DNA of 5,470 bases, taken from NCBI GenBank assembly GCA_937997355.1, contig CALKTZ010000518.1, positions 1 to 5,470 of the forward strand, in the 5' to 3' direction. The translations under genes and the position numbers were made by a program. The notes under the pieces were generated by a model, which was not told the origin of the DNA, made no database searches, and saw only the letters and a list, made by a program, of their open reading frames with translations. Origin of the DNA: an uncultured Planctomycetales bacterium. Lineage in GTDB: Bacteria > Planctomycetota > Planctomycetia > Isosphaerales > Isosphaeraceae. Shown piece by piece: positions 5,201 to 5,470 of this stretch. Every line of letters begins with the position of its first letter. Position 1 is the stretch's first letter.

Positions 5201-5440
5201 ATGGAAACCGATGTAACCAAAGTAGTCGTGACGCAGACTCCGGATTCCACGTCGGTCCAGGTCCACCACCGAGACTTCTCGGAGATTCGGGCCCAGGGAG
5301 GATCGGTGCGGGAAGCCTGCGAAATCCTGCTCAACCATCTCTCCCGGGCGCTGGATACCGCGTTGACCGATTGGCGGCGCGACACGATCAACAAGGCCAT
5401 TGCCGACGTCAACGCCTTCAACAGCAGCCAGGGGAGCTAG
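5201..5440 (+). CDS. Small uncharacterised protein (79 aa)
   Basis: I do not recognise this gene. It encodes an acidic-to-neutral 79-residue protein without signal peptide or membrane segment. The first 28 residues look like beta strands (KVVVTQTPDSTSVQVHHRDF), followed by an amphipathic helix (about 35-56, SVREACEILLNHLSRALDTA) and a second helix to the end (WRRDTINKAIADVNAF). The strand-then-helix order, with a DFSEIRAQGGS turn, faintly recalls the small HicB-like fold (pattern FPEI..xGxS..EA), but no HicA partner is seen. ATG 5201 is supported by a weak GAAGAG (5186-5191) 9 nt upstream. Amino acid composition is balanced and unlike the shadow frames, which favours a real gene. It lies 90 bases after pheS, where pheT is usually found. 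Confidence 0.65.
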   Translation: METDVTKVVVTQTPDSTSVQVHHRDFSEIRAQGGSVREACEILLNHLSRALDTALTDWRRDTINKAIADVNAFNSSQGS

Positions 5441-5470
5441 GCGTACCGACGCCATCGCGCCATGACATCC

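Noticed and set aside
5462..5470. ATG at 5462 as the start of pheT
   Set aside because: Only three codons (M-T-S) are visible, with no clear ribosome binding site and no resemblance to a PheT N-terminus.

Overview
This window carries a conserved bacterial translation cluster in the order infC (IF3), rpmI (L35), rplT (L20), pheS (Phe-tRNA synthetase alpha), all on the + strand from about 1831 to 5110. Upstream lie the 3' end of a parvulin-type peptidyl-prolyl isomerase gene (+) and a convergent NAD-dependent epimerase/dehydratase gene (-). Downstream of pheS is a 79-residue protein I do not recognise. High GC, many long G and C runs, wide intergenic gaps, weak Shine-Dalgarno sequences and an uncompacted infC-rpmI-rplT-pheS order suggest a planctomycete, possibly of the Isosphaera/Singulisphaera type. 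This is inferred from general style and remembered protein flavour, not from a database match.

Layout: 2-364 PPIase C-terminus; 397-434 strong bidirectional terminator; 450-1427 epimerase on the - strand with a good Shine-Dalgarno and a GTG start; 1428-1830 divergent regulatory region with a nested palindrome before the epimerase and a candidate sigma-70 promoter before infC; 1831-2343 infC, apparently starting at AUC; 2344-2851 a 508-base non-coding gap with a hairpin after infC, a candidate extended -10 promoter and two well-formed hairpins before rpmI; 2852-3136 rpmI; 3137-3273 spacer with two hairpins; 3274-3672 rplT; 3673-4102 a 430-base gap with a palindromic G/C-tract repeat; 4103-5110 pheS; 5201-5440 small unknown protein.

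The four cluster genes act together in translation: IF3 controls start-site selection on the 30S subunit, L35 and L20 are 50S proteins (L20 is an early assembly protein), and PheS supplies Phe-tRNA together with PheT. No pheT is seen within the 360 bases after pheS. In studied bacteria this cluster is controlled by IF3 acting on its own non-canonical start codon and by L20 binding to mRNA. The window shows sequence features consistent with both forms of control: an AUC codon 7 nt after a GGAGGA, and a structured leader before rpmI. I see no wholly new defence or mobile system. The most interesting signals are these regulatory regions, a MITE-like repeat and unusual details in IF3 and L35.
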